Assembly: GCA_021773335.1 (NCBI GenBank)
Contig: JAJFKG010000016.1
Coordinates: 62,001-126,000, forward strand
Direction: 5' to 3'
Source of the DNA: Gammaproteobacteria bacterium
GTDB lineage: Bacteria; Pseudomonadota; Gammaproteobacteria; JAJFKG01
Length of the DNA stretch: 64,000 nucleotides
Shown: positions 45,421 through 55,154 of the stretch, piece by piece
Position numbering within the stretch: the stretch's first letter is position 1
How the letters are laid out: every line of letters starts with the position of its first letter
Notes under the pieces: generated by a model
What the model was told of the DNA's origin: nothing
Databases searched by the model: none
What the model saw: only the letters and a program-made list of their open reading frames with translations
Position numbers and translations under genes: made by a program

Positions 45421-46224
45421 TCAGCCAACTATAAACAATTCACGCAATTGCTGGCCAGGATCTTCGGCTTTCATAAGACCTTCGCCCACTAAAAAAGCAT
45501 GAATATCATATTCACGTAAATGTTTAACGTCGGCTTTGCGTTGAATACCGCTTTCAGTAATCACGATACAATCTTCTGGGACCTGCTTACGCAATTTTAT
45601 TGTGGTATCAATTGAAGTGGTAAATGTCTTTAGATCACGATTATTGATACCTATCATTCTAGGTTGTAAAGTGAGGGCGCGCTGCAGCTCTTCCTCATTA
45701 TGTGCCTCTAGCAATACATCTAAACCAAGTTCACTTGCCAAATGATATAGCTCGGCCAACTGTTGGTCATCAAGAATAGCAGTGATCAATAATAAGCAAT
45801 CTGCTCCCAGGCTACGCGTTTCATAAACTTGATAGGGGGTTAAAATAAAATCTTTACGTAAGATTGGCAGAGTAACAACCTCGCGAACTTGCTGTAAATA
45901 ATCATCATGCCCTTGAAAAAATTCTTCATCAGTTAATACTGACAAACAAGTGGCGCCTCCGCGTTGGTAACTCTGAGCGATTTCAACTGGCTGAAAGTCC
46001 CCACGAATGACGCCTTTACTGGGCGAAGCTTTTTTTATTTCAGCAATTACTGCATCTTTGCCAGCCACAATGCTTGTTTGCAGCGACTCAATGAAGCCTC
46101 GACAAGGCGACATATCTGCAACACGTGCTTGCAATACGTCAAAGGGGTCACGTTCACTGCGCTGCTTAATCTCTAATTGTTTATGGCGTACAATTTTTTG
46201 TAACACATCGGTTTTTGTTGACAT
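45421..46224 (-). CDS. trpC: Indole-3-glycerol-phosphate synthase
   Basis: A 267-residue TIM-barrel enzyme of tryptophan synthesis, monofunctional (no fused TrpF). Motifs: AEIKKASPSKGVIRGDF (about 62), LSVLTDEEFFQGHDDYL, LRKDFILTPYQVYE with the catalytic lysine, IGINNRDLKTF, and the C-terminal ITESGI phosphate loop. ATG is one base after the trpD stop. trpF, trpB and trpA are not in the window. Confidence 0.96.
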   Translation of the reverse strand: MSTKTDVLQKIVRHKQLEIKQRSERDPFDVLQARVADMSPCRGFIESLQTSIVAGKDAVIAEIKKASPSKGVIRGDFQPVEIAQSYQRGGATCLSVLTDEEFFQGHDDYLQQVREVVTLPILRKDFILTPYQVYETRSLGADCLLLITAILDDQQLAELYHLASELGLDVLLEAHNEEELQRALTLQPRMIGINNRDLKTFTTSIDTTIKLRKQVPEDCIVITESGIQRKADVKHLREYDIHAFLVGEGLMKAEDPGQQLRELFIVG

Positions 46225-46225
46225 C

Positions 46226-47248
46226 TTATTTCCCTAACTGTTGGCTGAGCTGCACCAATTGCGTAAGCTTCTGTTCCGCCTTACTACTATCAATTACTGC
46301 TTGTGCACACGCGACGCCTTGCGTAATAGAATCGACAATCCCTGTAACATAAATTGCAGCACCAGCATTAAATACCACCATATCACGCGCTGGGCCTGTT
46401 TGTTTGCAAAAAACTGCTTGAATCAACTCGAGGCTTTGTTGCGGATTATTCACCACAAGGGTTTGTAGATCAGCATGATATAAATCAAATTCAACAGGAT
46501 CCAAGCTATATTCTGCAACGTTGCCATTATTTAATTCGGCGATATCAGTTACCGCGGCAATACTGATTTCATCTAAGCCATCACGCGAGTGCACTACTAA
46601 GGCACGCTCTACACCCAATTCACCCAGTGCATTCGCTATTGGCAGCAACCATTTTTTAGCGTATACGCCAAGCAGTAAACGTGTTGCGCCTGCTGGATTG
46701 GTTAATGGCCCTAATAAGTTAAAAATACTGCGCACGCCTATTGCTTTACGCGCCGCAATTGCATGCTTCATCGCACTATGATGGTGTGGTGCAAATAAAA
46801 ATCCTATCCCCAACTCATCAACACATTGAGCGACTTGTTGCGGCGTTAGATTTAACTCAACCCCTGCTGCTTCAATCACATCGGCGCTACCACTTTTGCT
46901 TGATACTGAGCGATTTCCATGTTTCGCAACGCTACCACCCGCAGCGGCAACGACAATGGCGCTTGCCGTAGATACATTAAAAATATTGGCCCCGTCACCG
47001 CCGGTACCGACAATATCCACTAGTGGACTCGTAGTAACAGGAATTGGTGTTGCTAAATGCCGCATAACTTTTGCAGCAGCAACAATTTCAGTAATGGTTT
47101 CACCCTTAGCACGCAGCGCTAACAAGAAAGCTTGAATAGCATTTTGTTCGGCACGTCCAGACATAATGGATTTCATCGCTGCCGTCATTTCAGCCGCGTT
47201 GAGATCGTAGCCTTGTTGTATATGTTGGAGAGTATTTGCTAAATCCAT
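46226..47248 (-). CDS. trpD: Anthranilate phosphoribosyltransferase
   Basis: A 340-residue type IV phosphoribosyltransferase that joins PRPP to anthranilate. Glycine loop DIVGTGGDGANIFNVST (about 82), then KHGNRSVSSKSGSADVIEA (metal-PRPP site) and FAPHHHSAMKHAI, RSIFNLLGPLTNPA. Normal length. It lies between trpG (3-bp gap) and trpC (1-bp gap). Confidence 0.97.
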   Translation of the reverse strand: MDLANTLQHIQQGYDLNAAEMTAAMKSIMSGRAEQNAIQAFLLALRAKGETITEIVAAAKVMRHLATPIPVTTSPLVDIVGTGGDGANIFNVSTASAIVVAAAGGSVAKHGNRSVSSKSGSADVIEAAGVELNLTPQQVAQCVDELGIGFLFAPHHHSAMKHAIAARKAIGVRSIFNLLGPLTNPAGATRLLLGVYAKKWLLPIANALGELGVERALVVHSRDGLDEISIAAVTDIAELNNGNVAEYSLDPVEFDLYHADLQTLVVNNPQQSLELIQAVFCKQTGPARDMVVFNAGAAIYVTGIVDSITQGVACAQAVIDSSKAEQKLTQLVQLSQQLGK

Positions 47249-47251
47249 CGC

Positions 47252-47836
47252 CTAAACTGACATTTGCAAGAAATTACTCAACAAATCATGCCCCATCACT
47301 GTCAAAATTGATTCAGGATGAAATTGTACACCCTCTAGCACATACTCGCGATGGCGTACGCCCATGATTTCATCCAGCTCTCCATTATCATCTACCGTCC
47401 AAGCAGTTATTTCGAAACAATCCGGTAAAGTAGCTTGCTCAGCAACTAAGGAATGATAACGTGTCGCCGTAAATGGGTTAGGTAAGTTGGCAAAAACACC
47501 TTGGTTATTGTGGTAAATTTGTGAAGTTTTACCATGCATAATTTGTTTGGCATGCACGATATTGCCACCAAATACTTGCACCATACTTTGATGACCTAAA
47601 CAAACACCCAGTATCGGCAACTTACCCGCAAAATGTTCTATCGCAGCCATTGATATACCAGCTTCATTAGGCGTACATGGCCCAGGCGAGATGACTAATT
47701 GTTGCGGTTTTAACTGTTGTATTTCTTCTAAAGTAATCTGATCATTACGATAAACCGTCACACCTGCGCCTAGCTCACCAAGATATTGGACTAAATTGTA
47801 GGTAAAGGAATCATAATTATCGATCATTAATAGCAT
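47252..47836 (-). CDS. trpG: Anthranilate synthase glutamine amidotransferase component
   Basis: A 194-residue class I amidotransferase supplying ammonia to TrpE. The nucleophile is Cys79 in LGVCLGHQ; the His/Glu of the triad are in VQFHPESIL (about 170). [18 protein letters not shown] and [12 protein letters not shown] are typical of TrpG/PabA, so it may also serve folate synthesis. It overlaps nothing; a 4-bp gap follows trpE. Confidence 0.96.
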   Translation of the reverse strand: MLLMIDNYDSFTYNLVQYLGELGAGVTVYRNDQITLEEIQQLKPQQLVISPGPCTPNEAGISMAAIEHFAGKLPILGVCLGHQSMVQVFGGNIVHAKQIMHGKTSQIYHNNQGVFANLPNPFTATRYHSLVAEQATLPDCFEITAWTVDDNGELDEIMGVRHREYVLEGVQFHPESILTVMGHDLLSNFLQMSV

Positions 47837-47840
47837 GCTA

Positions 47841-49319
47841 TCACAACCCTTCTTCAGCCATTGTTGCGGCGCGAAATAGTGCGCGCGCTTTATTAACGGT
47901 TTCTTCCCATTCAGCTTTGGGATTTGAGTCTGCCACTAAACCACTGCCCGTCTGAATCACAATTTGTCCATCCTTAATAACTGCCGTGCGAATCGCAATA
48001 GCAACATCCATTTGTCCATTCCAAGCAATATAACCCACAGCGCCACCATAGATTCCGCGCTTGACGGTTTCAATCTCATCGATCACTTCCATCGCTCGCA
48101 CTTTTGACGCACCACTTAGAGTCCCTGCAGGTAATACGGAACTCAACACATCCAGTGCATTTAGCTCTGGCTTAAGCTTACCAATAACATTTGAGCTAAT
48201 ATGCATAACATGTGAATAGCGCTCCACTTTCATTTGTTCCGTCACTTCAACGCTATGAGTTTGGGCAATACGGCCAACATCATTGCGCCCTAAATCTATT
48301 AACATTAAGTGTTCAGCAACTTCTTTGGGATCATCCAAAAGATCTTTTTCCAAAGCTAAATCTTCTGCTTCGGTTTTACCACGCCGGCGTGTACCTGCCA
48401 GTGGTCTCACAGTAACAGTATCTTCTTCAAGCCGCACTAAAACTTCAGGCGATGAGCCTACGATGTGAAAATCACCCAGATTTAAGTAATACAGGTAAGG
48501 TGATGGATTCAAATAACGTAATGCACGATATAAGTTAATCGGTGGTGCTTTAAAAGGCGCTGTTAAACGCCGCGAAAACACCACCTGCATAACGTCACCT
48601 GCAACGATGTAATCTTTGACTTTCAGCACCGCTTTTTCATACTCAGGATATTCAATATTAGACTGTAAACCATCTTCGCTGATGGGCGAGTCATTAACAA
48701 TATCGAGTGTTGCCGTCACTTTACCCTGTTGTAGTTTTTCTTCGATTGCATCCACGCGCTGCTGAGTTTTTTCCCATGCATCAGCTTGGCTCGGGTCCGC
48801 ATAAACAATAATACTTGCTTGCGCTTTGAAATTATCAAACAAAATAATTTCATCTGAAACCATCAGTAAAATATCAGGACATTGTAAAGAATCAGGCAAC
48901 TCACACGGCCATAAACGTGGTTCAACATAACGCACTGCGTCATAACCAAAATAACCAACAAAACCGCCGTTAAATCGCGGTGCATCTTCTAACTCCGCAA
49001 CGCTAAACTGTTGTTGATATTCCTGCAACCATTGCAGTGGATTAGCAACCTCTTGTTGTAAAACTTGTTGGCCATTTTGGCTTACTGTGACTTGCTTACC
49101 TCTCGCTCTAATTACCATACGACAGGGTAAACCAATGATGGAATAGCGCCCCCATTTTTCACCACCTTGCAGCGATTCAAACAAATAGGAAAAAGGGGCA
49201 TCCGCCACTTTTAAATAACAACTCAGTGGCGTATGCAAATCAGCAAATAGATTACGCCTAACCGGAATACGGTTATAACCTTGTTTAACGAGTTCTTGAT
49301 AATCACTAAGGGTCGTCAC
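47841..49319 (-). CDS. trpE: Anthranilate synthase component I
   Basis: A 492-residue chorismate-using enzyme. The N-terminal [17 protein letters not shown] holds the Ser of the tryptophan feedback site; the catalytic part has [32 protein letters not shown] and [14 protein letters not shown], with [21 protein letters not shown] near the end. It starts the trpE-G-D-C block. No leader peptide or attenuator was seen before it because rpe lies 12 bp upstream; transcription likely comes from farther up. Confidence 0.96.
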   Translation of the reverse strand: MTTLSDYQELVKQGYNRIPVRRNLFADLHTPLSCYLKVADAPFSYLFESLQGGEKWGRYSIIGLPCRMVIRARGKQVTVSQNGQQVLQQEVANPLQWLQEYQQQFSVAELEDAPRFNGGFVGYFGYDAVRYVEPRLWPCELPDSLQCPDILLMVSDEIILFDNFKAQASIIVYADPSQADAWEKTQQRVDAIEEKLQQGKVTATLDIVNDSPISEDGLQSNIEYPEYEKAVLKVKDYIVAGDVMQVVFSRRLTAPFKAPPINLYRALRYLNPSPYLYYLNLGDFHIVGSSPEVLVRLEEDTVTVRPLAGTRRRGKTEAEDLALEKDLLDDPKEVAEHLMLIDLGRNDVGRIAQTHSVEVTEQMKVERYSHVMHISSNVIGKLKPELNALDVLSSVLPAGTLSGASKVRAMEVIDEIETVKRGIYGGAVGYIAWNGQMDVAIAIRTAVIKDGQIVIQTGSGLVADSNPKAEWEETVNKARALFRAATMAEEGL

Positions 49320-49331
49320 TACGGTATGCCT

Positions 49332-50003
49332 TTAGCATGCAGCTGTTAATTGTTGACGCATTGCCGTTATTGTAGCTTGATAATCATCGCTATTAAAAAT
49401 AGCAGAGCCAGCAACAAAAGTATCAGCGCCAGCGTTTGCGATCTGGGCGATATTATTTAACTTTACGCCACCATCTACTTCGAGACGAATATCGTAACCG
49501 CTTGCATCAATCATTTGCCGCACTTTAGTAATTTTTTGTAAAACATTCACTATAAATGCTTGGCCAGCAAAACCGGGATTAACCGACATCAACAAAATCA
49601 TATCTAGCTTGTCCATGACGTGTTCTAGGTGATGTACGGGGGTAGCCGGATTCAAAGCCAATGCCGCTTTACAGCCATGGTCGCGAATTAATTGTAAACT
49701 ACGATCCACATGATCGGTCGCTTCAGGGTGAAAACTAATATAACTGGCGCCTGCCGCAGCAAAACTGGCAATCATGGCATCCACCGGCGTTATCATCAAA
49801 TGCACATCGATGGGCACAGTAATACCATAATCACGCAGTGCCTGGCACACTAACGGTCCTATTGTTAAATTCGGCACAAAATGATTATCCATTACATCAA
49901 AGTGGATCATATCGGCGCCGGCATCGAGAACTGCTTCTGACTCAGCACCGAGGCGCGCAAAATCAGCGGATAAAATCGATGGGGCAATGATGTAGTTTGT
50001 CAT
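49332..50003 (-). CDS. rpe: Ribulose-phosphate 3-epimerase
   Basis: A 223-residue TIM-barrel enzyme of the pentose phosphate pathway. Motifs: [30 protein letters not shown] with the catalytic Asp, [17 protein letters not shown] and [11 protein letters not shown]. In many gammaproteobacteria rpe-gph-trpE are neighbours; here gph is missing from the site, and rpe follows murU. Confidence 0.97.
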   Translation of the reverse strand: MTNYIIAPSILSADFARLGAESEAVLDAGADMIHFDVMDNHFVPNLTIGPLVCQALRDYGITVPIDVHLMITPVDAMIASFAAAGASYISFHPEATDHVDRSLQLIRDHGCKAALALNPATPVHHLEHVMDKLDMILLMSVNPGFAGQAFIVNVLQKITKVRQMIDASGYDIRLEVDGGVKLNNIAQIANAGADTFVAGSAIFNSDDYQATITAMRQQLTAAC

Positions 50004-50026
50004 AAGTCACCAATTTTCATAATTTA

Positions 50027-50695
50027 CTAATAATCACTTTTATCAGCAGTATTTAACGCTTGCAACTGTTCAGGGGTGCCTATATTAACCCAATTCCCTT
50101 GATAATGCTCTCCAGTCACCTGATCTTGTTGCATCGCTTGCCGTAACAATGGTGCAACAGGAAACTTACCTGGTTGAGAATTAGCAAATAGAGCTTTACG
50201 ATAAACGCCTATATTTCCGTAAGTTAACTTCTCATCGCCATCTGCCAGCACTTTTTCTCCCTGTAGTACAAAATCACCTTGGGGATGAAACTCTGGGTTA
50301 TCAACTAATACAACATGCGCCAAACCGCGAGGTTGTTTGGGTAAATTTTGCCAAGGATAATCTGTCCATAAATCACCGCTGATAACCACAAAAGGATCAT
50401 CACCTAAAAGTGGCAATGCTTTTAAAATACCGCCACCTGTCTCTAACGCCTGATCCGCTTCTTGGGAATACTGGATTGACGCTCCATATTGATTACCATC
50501 ACCAAGGGCAGCTCGGATTTTATCACCCATATGATGTGTATTAATGACTATCTCTTTGATCCCCACTACAACGAGAGACTTAAGCAAACGTACAATAATC
50601 ATTTCGCCATTGATTTTTAATAGAGGTTTGGGCACCCGCTCTGTTAACGCACCCATACGCGCACCGCGCCCAGCGGCTAATATCATCGCTTGCAT
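50027..50695 (-). CDS. murU: N-acetylmuramate alpha-1-phosphate uridylyltransferase
   Basis: A 222-residue sugar-nucleotide transferase. MILAAGRGARMGALTERVPK (nucleotide-binding signature, residues 4-23) and then KPLLKINGEMI, ISGDLWTDYPW (metal-binding Asp), and EHYQGNWVNIGTPEQ near the C-terminus are MurU-like. Paired with AmgK it makes UDP-MurNAc from recycled MurNAc, bypassing the MurA/MurB steps. Spacing to amgK is 6 bp. Confidence 0.92.
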   Translation of the reverse strand: MQAMILAAGRGARMGALTERVPKPLLKINGEMIIVRLLKSLVVVGIKEIVINTHHMGDKIRAALGDGNQYGASIQYSQEADQALETGGGILKALPLLGDDPFVVISGDLWTDYPWQNLPKQPRGLAHVVLVDNPEFHPQGDFVLQGEKVLADGDEKLTYGNIGVYRKALFANSQPGKFPVAPLLRQAMQQDQVTGEHYQGNWVNIGTPEQLQALNTADKSDY

Positions 50696-50701
50696 TCTGG
50701 A

Positions 50702-51718
50702 TTATGTCCTTACCATACCACTTTTGTCGCACAAACATGGCATAACATGCGCGCTAAGAAATTCATTGAAGCTATCGAGTTCTGGATACTTAGCCCCAAC
50801 TTGTAACACATAATTTAGCGTCCGTGGAATATCGGCCAAAAAACCATTGTGGCCATCACGCAAATATTTTCTTGCAAAAATAAAACTTGCCTTTAAATGA
50901 CGCTGTATTCCCATTACATCAAACCAACGCTGTAATTGCACTAAGGTTACATCAGTAATAATATCGTTCTGGATAGCTAAGTAATAATAATAACTCAACC
51001 ATTCTTCAACTTGTTCATGCGGCCATGCAATATAACAATCCCGTAGTAATGACACAACATCATACATCACCGGCCCCCACACGGCATCTTGAAAATCCAA
51101 AATGCCAACGCCACCATTATCCAGTAACATTAGATTACGCGAGTGATAATCACGATGTACACACACTTGCGGTTGTTGTTGCGCATTAGCGATAAGCAAG
51201 GCAAACTGTTTAGTAAGCATCACTTGTTGTTCACCATCTAACTCAAGCTGTAAGTACTTTTCTAAAAACCAATGTTTGAAAAAATTTAACTCGCGTCCAA
51301 TGAACGCTTGATCGAAGTGCGGCAACACCCAATCATCCACCTTTTGGCATGATTGTATAATAATTAAACTTTGCAATGCTTTTTTATATAAACTATCCGC
51401 TGTCTGCTGATTCAATTCACGCAAGTAAAGCCGTTCACCTAAGTCACTGAGCAAAAGAAACCCTTGTTGCAAATCCGCTGCATAAATTTCCGGCACATGC
51501 AGATTTAGACTGGAAAATGTCTGAGCAATAGCGACATAGGGATGACTATCTTCTTTTTCTGGTGGCGCATCCATAACCACACGCGTCTCTTTGTCCTTGT
51601 GCAAACGTAAATAACGACGAAAACTCGCATCTCCTTGCATCGGTAGTAACTTATAAGGCTGCCCCGCATAAATACCCTGCAACCATGTGTCTAAAGCTTG
51701 TTCTCTTTGCATCATCAC
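50702..51718 (-). CDS. amgK: Anomeric MurNAc/GlcNAc kinase
   Basis: A 338-residue kinase of the aminoglycoside-phosphotransferase fold. MQGDASFRRYLRL (P-loop region, about 27), CVHRDYHSRNLMLLDNGG (catalytic Asp), and GILDFQDAVWGPVMYDVVSL (metal-binding Asp) are visible. The partner murU follows, and lptD is divergent upstream, the arrangement seen in pseudomonads and relatives. It phosphorylates MurNAc/GlcNAc at the anomeric position during cell-wall recycling. MMMQ gives three possible start codons close together. Confidence 0.92.
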   Translation of the reverse strand: MMMQREQALDTWLQGIYAGQPYKLLPMQGDASFRRYLRLHKDKETRVVMDAPPEKEDSHPYVAIAQTFSSLNLHVPEIYAADLQQGFLLLSDLGERLYLRELNQQTADSLYKKALQSLIIIQSCQKVDDWVLPHFDQAFIGRELNFFKHWFLEKYLQLELDGEQQVMLTKQFALLIANAQQQPQVCVHRDYHSRNLMLLDNGGVGILDFQDAVWGPVMYDVVSLLRDCYIAWPHEQVEEWLSYYYYLAIQNDIITDVTLVQLQRWFDVMGIQRHLKASFIFARKYLRDGHNGFLADIPRTLNYVLQVGAKYPELDSFNEFLSAHVMPCLCDKSGMVRT

Positions 51719-51915
51719 GATATCTATTTCCAGTTTGAGTTTGCCGCGAAGCAGCTAAGTATGCATTTCTTTTGCACAAAGACAAGTCCTACTTCTTCGT
51801 TGATTCGCTTGCGCAATATACATTACAAAATTTGAACAAACACAATACTTGCAGGCACCGTCAATCTATGCGATTGTAGCGCGTTTTCTGACAAGCAAAC
51901 ATTAAGACACTCATC
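51719..51915. other. Divergent promoter region amgK / lptD
   Basis: This 197-bp gap between divergent genes must hold promoters for both the amgK-trp block and the lptD-surA-rsmA group. No strong consensus promoter was identified by eye and no open frame of note is present. Confidence 0.4.
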
Positions 51916-52578
51916 GTGACGATTCATAAGATAATAACAACAGTCTGTTTTACTTTCGCTTGCCTAGTGAGTATACAGTCGTCTGCGCGTGCCGATTCGA
52001 TGTGGTCATGTACGGGTGTTACTCGCAGTGGCCGTTGGGTTTGTGCTGCCAAAGCAGCGCCAAAACCTGCTGCAAACAAACAAAAAGCCATCGAAAAAAT
52101 GACAATATCTGCAGCCGATGAAATGTCCCCTAATGTGGGCCCCAAAACATCAAATAAAACAACATCAAGCAAAACGCCCACAAAACCCAAAACAAAAGTC
52201 ACTAAGAAAAAGCCTCGTATTAATCAACCTGAGTTACAGGAAAAGCCATGGGGGCATATTAATGATTTTGCCCAAAAACAAAATCGCGATGCAAGCCAAA
52301 GCCAAGGAGCAAGTTATGCGCTGGCTTTAACGCAAGAACGTAATCTTAATAAACAACGCCAACAACAAGTGCTCGGCGATACTTCTTTACAAACGGCAAG
52401 CAAGCAAGCCTCTGCACAAAGCAAAAAACAAGCGCCTAAACCTAACCAAACTAAGAAAGTAGCTAGCGCACCACCTCCCACACCTAAGCCAAATAATACC
52501 TCAAGCACGCTTGAGACGAAGCCCAAAAAATCAACCAACACAATAATTGCGCAAAGTTCGCAAGAAAAAAAAAAATAA
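51916..52578 (+). CDS. lptD: LptD N-terminal part: signal peptide and Lys/Thr/Pro-rich linker, upstream frame
   Basis: A 220-residue frame starting MTIHKIITTVCFTFACLVSI, a signal peptide cleaved after ARA, then MWSCTG and RWVC followed by about 170 residues rich in Lys, Thr, Ser, Pro and Gln. It ends in TAA directly after an A-run. The next frame (LptD proper) starts in the same A-run and has no signal of its own. An outer-membrane beta-barrel needs export, so this reading frame most likely supplies the N-terminus of LptD. The alternative, a separate small secreted protein, is less plausible because it would leave LptD unexported. Confidence 0.65.
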   Translation: MTIHKIITTVCFTFACLVSIQSSARADSMWSCTGVTRSGRWVCAAKAAPKPAANKQKAIEKMTISAADEMSPNVGPKTSNKTTSSKTPTKPKTKVTKKKPRINQPELQEKPWGHINDFAQKQNRDASQSQGASYALALTQERNLNKQRQQQVLGDTSLQTASKQASAQSKKQAPKPNQTKKVASAPPPTPKPNNTSSTLETKPKKSTNTIIAQSSQEKKK

Positions 52579-55129
52579 AAAACCAAAACCCCAGCCCACA
52601 AAAATCCAACACCAGCAAACCATTGCCGACACCTTGGGTTGGCGGCAATGGGCAAAAAGCGCATTAGCCCAGTGCAGCGGTTACTACAGTGAAAAAGTCA
52701 TTTATTACCCCTTTAAGCCCGCTGCTAATGTCAGCAATAGCCCAATTGATATACGTGCGGATCAAACTGAGTATGCGCAAAAGGGGCAAACCGTATTGCA
52801 GGGAAATGTCGTTGTCACCCAACCGGAGCGACAAGTACAAGCCGATAAAGCCTATCTGAATCGCAACCCTAAAACTGGCAAGTTCCAAACCATTGATGGT
52901 GTGGGCAATGTTTATCTACGTGAGCCAGGACGCCTAGTAAAAGGTTCAAAAGCTCATATCAACCTTGCGAATAAAACATGGAGCATCGACGATCCAATTT
53001 ACCGCATGGTTATGGACAAAAATTTTTATCCTGATAAAAAAACAGGCCAAGATCGTTATCGCATTTATGGGCTAAGCGGGTGGGGACATGCGCAACAAGC
53101 TTATAAAGAACAGCCGGGCGTCATCATTATCAAAAACGGCACCTATAGTACATGTCCACCCCTAAAATCAGATTGGAAACTCAAAGCTTCAAAAGTTAAA
53201 CTTAATCGCAACACAGGCCGCGGTGAAGCATTTAATACACTTTTTTATATCAAAGATTTCCCCATATTTTATACACCTTATGCCAACTTCCCAATTAATA
53301 ATCAACGTAAGACTGGCTTTTTATTTCCATCTTTCGAACATTCCAGTGATTCTGGTGCTGATGTCAGCATTCCTTTCTATTGGAATATAGCACCAAACTA
53401 CGATGCCACCTTCACGCCGCATTATTTGCAAAAGCGTGGCGCAAAATTAGATGGCATTTTCCGTTATATGTTAGGCACACCCGCGAGCACAGGACAAATC
53501 TCTGCGTCATGGCTACCCGACGACAGAGAATTCAGTGATTTTAAAAAGCGTTCTAATAACAGATATCGGAATTCAAGCAGTGCCGCTATACAACAAAGTT
53601 TACGTGATTTAGATGATGAGAGCACCAGCCGTACCTTTTTCGCAGTAAAGAACAAAACACAGTTTAACGAACATTTTAACGGTTCATTAAATTACGCCCA
53701 TGTAAGTGATGATTATTATCCACAAGACTTCGGTAATAGCGCAGCATCATCCGAAACCAACCAATTAACTCAACAAGCACAACTTGATTTTACCAGCCAA
53801 CATTGGAACATCGGTGCAAACGTACAAGGCTACCAAACGTTACATCCGCTTAACGAAGCAACCGTCAGTAATTCATACTCTCGTTTACCTGAAATTACAG
53901 CTAATGGTAATTACCACAATTTACCGGGCGGCCTCGATTTCGCAGTAAACTCCGGTTACACTTATTTCACCATGGACAAAAATCCAGGCCAAGCCACAAG
54001 CTCTGTCACGGGTTCGCGTTTTTACATTGATCCTACGCTAAGCTTACCATTGAAGTGGGGACAAGCTGCTTATTTCACGCCGAAAGTGCAACTCGCTGCT
54101 GCTGCTTATGATTTAAATAATCCAGCGCAAGGCAATCCATCTAATCCAGGTTACGCAGTACCTATCATTGACGTTGATACAGGATTATATTTTGATCGTG
54201 ATGTAAAACTTCCAATCACCGGAACCAAATATACGCAGACTTTAGAGCCACGTTTATTTTACTTATATGCACCAGATGTTAAACAAAATGATATTCCAGT
54301 CTTTGACAGTGGCATCCAAACCTTTGATTACGACCAACTGTTCGCAACCAACCGTTTTAGTGGCCATGATCGAATCGGTGACGCAAATCAGCTAACTCTG
54401 GCATTAACTTCGAGGCTTGTAGATCCCTACACGGGTAGGGATAAAATCAGCGCCAGTATTGGACAAATTTTTTATTTTAGAAACAGAGATGTTTCTCTGT
54501 GCGCCGCAGGCGCCCAATGTGACGGCTTAGATATTACCGCGCGCCGTACAGATGGTACTTCAGATACATCAGTCACTTCACCGATTGCTGCGGCACTTTC
54601 TTATAATATTTATTCAGACTGGTATGCAAACACAACCGGCGCTTGGAACCCAGAAACAGGCACACTCAATAATGCCTATCTCAATTTGCAGTACAAAAGG
54701 GATGAACGCCATATCGTCAATGTCGGTTATTCTTACTTACGTGACGGTGACATTTTCCAAGAACCCAATGGTCGAACAGCTCCTGACGGCTCTAGCAAAA
54801 ATAACTTAGACCAATTCAATTTCGCCTTTGCCTGGCCAGTGTGGCATAATTGGAGCGCAGTTGGGCAGTGGAATTACAATTTTAGTCATGATTACGTGAT
54901 TAACCAATTTCTAGGCTTACAGTATGATAATTGTTGTTGGGCCGTGCGTGTCGTTGGTAGCCGCTACTACTCTAATCTCGATGAACGTTCAAAACCAGAA
55001 TTCGACTCTAGCGTATATGTACAAGTCTTATTCAAGGGTATCGGTGCTGTTGGCACCGGCAGCCCAGGACAACTCTTGACAAGTGCTATCGATGGCTATG
55101 AAGATCCATTTGCTTACACGTATTTCTAA
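52547..55129 (+). CDS. lptD: LPS-assembly protein LptD, main body (downstream frame)
   Basis: A frame of 860 codons whose conserved part begins DTLGWRQWAKSALAQCSGYY and continues through the OstA/periplasmic domain (IDIRADQTEY, GNVYLREPGR) into the 26-strand barrel region (FYTPYANFPINNQRKTGFLF, WNIAPNYDATFTPHY). The four cysteines used for LptD disulfides are seen: AQC near residue 43, YSTC in the periplasmic domain and NCC near the C-terminus. It inserts lipopolysaccharide into the outer leaflet with LptE. The nominal TTG start at 52547 has no signal sequence; it must join the upstream frame by losing one A (or adding two) in the 52565-52575 run. Confidence 0.9.
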   Translation: MRKVRKKKKNKKPKPQPTKIQHQQTIADTLGWRQWAKSALAQCSGYYSEKVIYYPFKPAANVSNSPIDIRADQTEYAQKGQTVLQGNVVVTQPERQVQADKAYLNRNPKTGKFQTIDGVGNVYLREPGRLVKGSKAHINLANKTWSIDDPIYRMVMDKNFYPDKKTGQDRYRIYGLSGWGHAQQAYKEQPGVIIIKNGTYSTCPPLKSDWKLKASKVKLNRNTGRGEAFNTLFYIKDFPIFYTPYANFPINNQRKTGFLFPSFEHSSDSGADVSIPFYWNIAPNYDATFTPHYLQKRGAKLDGIFRYMLGTPASTGQISASWLPDDREFSDFKKRSNNRYRNSSSAAIQQSLRDLDDESTSRTFFAVKNKTQFNEHFNGSLNYAHVSDDYYPQDFGNSAASSETNQLTQQAQLDFTSQHWNIGANVQGYQTLHPLNEATVSNSYSRLPEITANGNYHNLPGGLDFAVNSGYTYFTMDKNPGQATSSVTGSRFYIDPTLSLPLKWGQAAYFTPKVQLAAAAYDLNNPAQGNPSNPGYAVPIIDVDTGLYFDRDVKLPITGTKYTQTLEPRLFYLYAPDVKQNDIPVFDSGIQTFDYDQLFATNRFSGHDRIGDANQLTLALTSRLVDPYTGRDKISASIGQIFYFRNRDVSLCAAGAQCDGLDITARRTDGTSDTSVTSPIAAALSYNIYSDWYANTTGAWNPETGTLNNAYLNLQYKRDERHIVNVGYSYLRDGDIFQEPNGRTAPDGSSKNNLDQFNFAFAWPVWHNWSAVGQWNYNFSHDYVINQFLGLQYDNCCWAVRVVGSRYYSNLDERSKPEFDSSVYVQVLFKGIGAVGTGSPGQLLTSAIDGYEDPFAYTYF
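52565..52575 (+). other. 11-A slippery tract joining the two lptD frames
   Basis: Eleven A are followed by T and six more A. With 10 or 13 A the upstream and downstream frames are continuous, giving a 1070-residue precursor at 10 A. Possible explanations are RNA-polymerase slippage, phase variation, or a homopolymer miscall. Confidence 0.75.
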
Positions 55130-55154
55130 CTTGGATTTCTAATTTGGTGAACCA

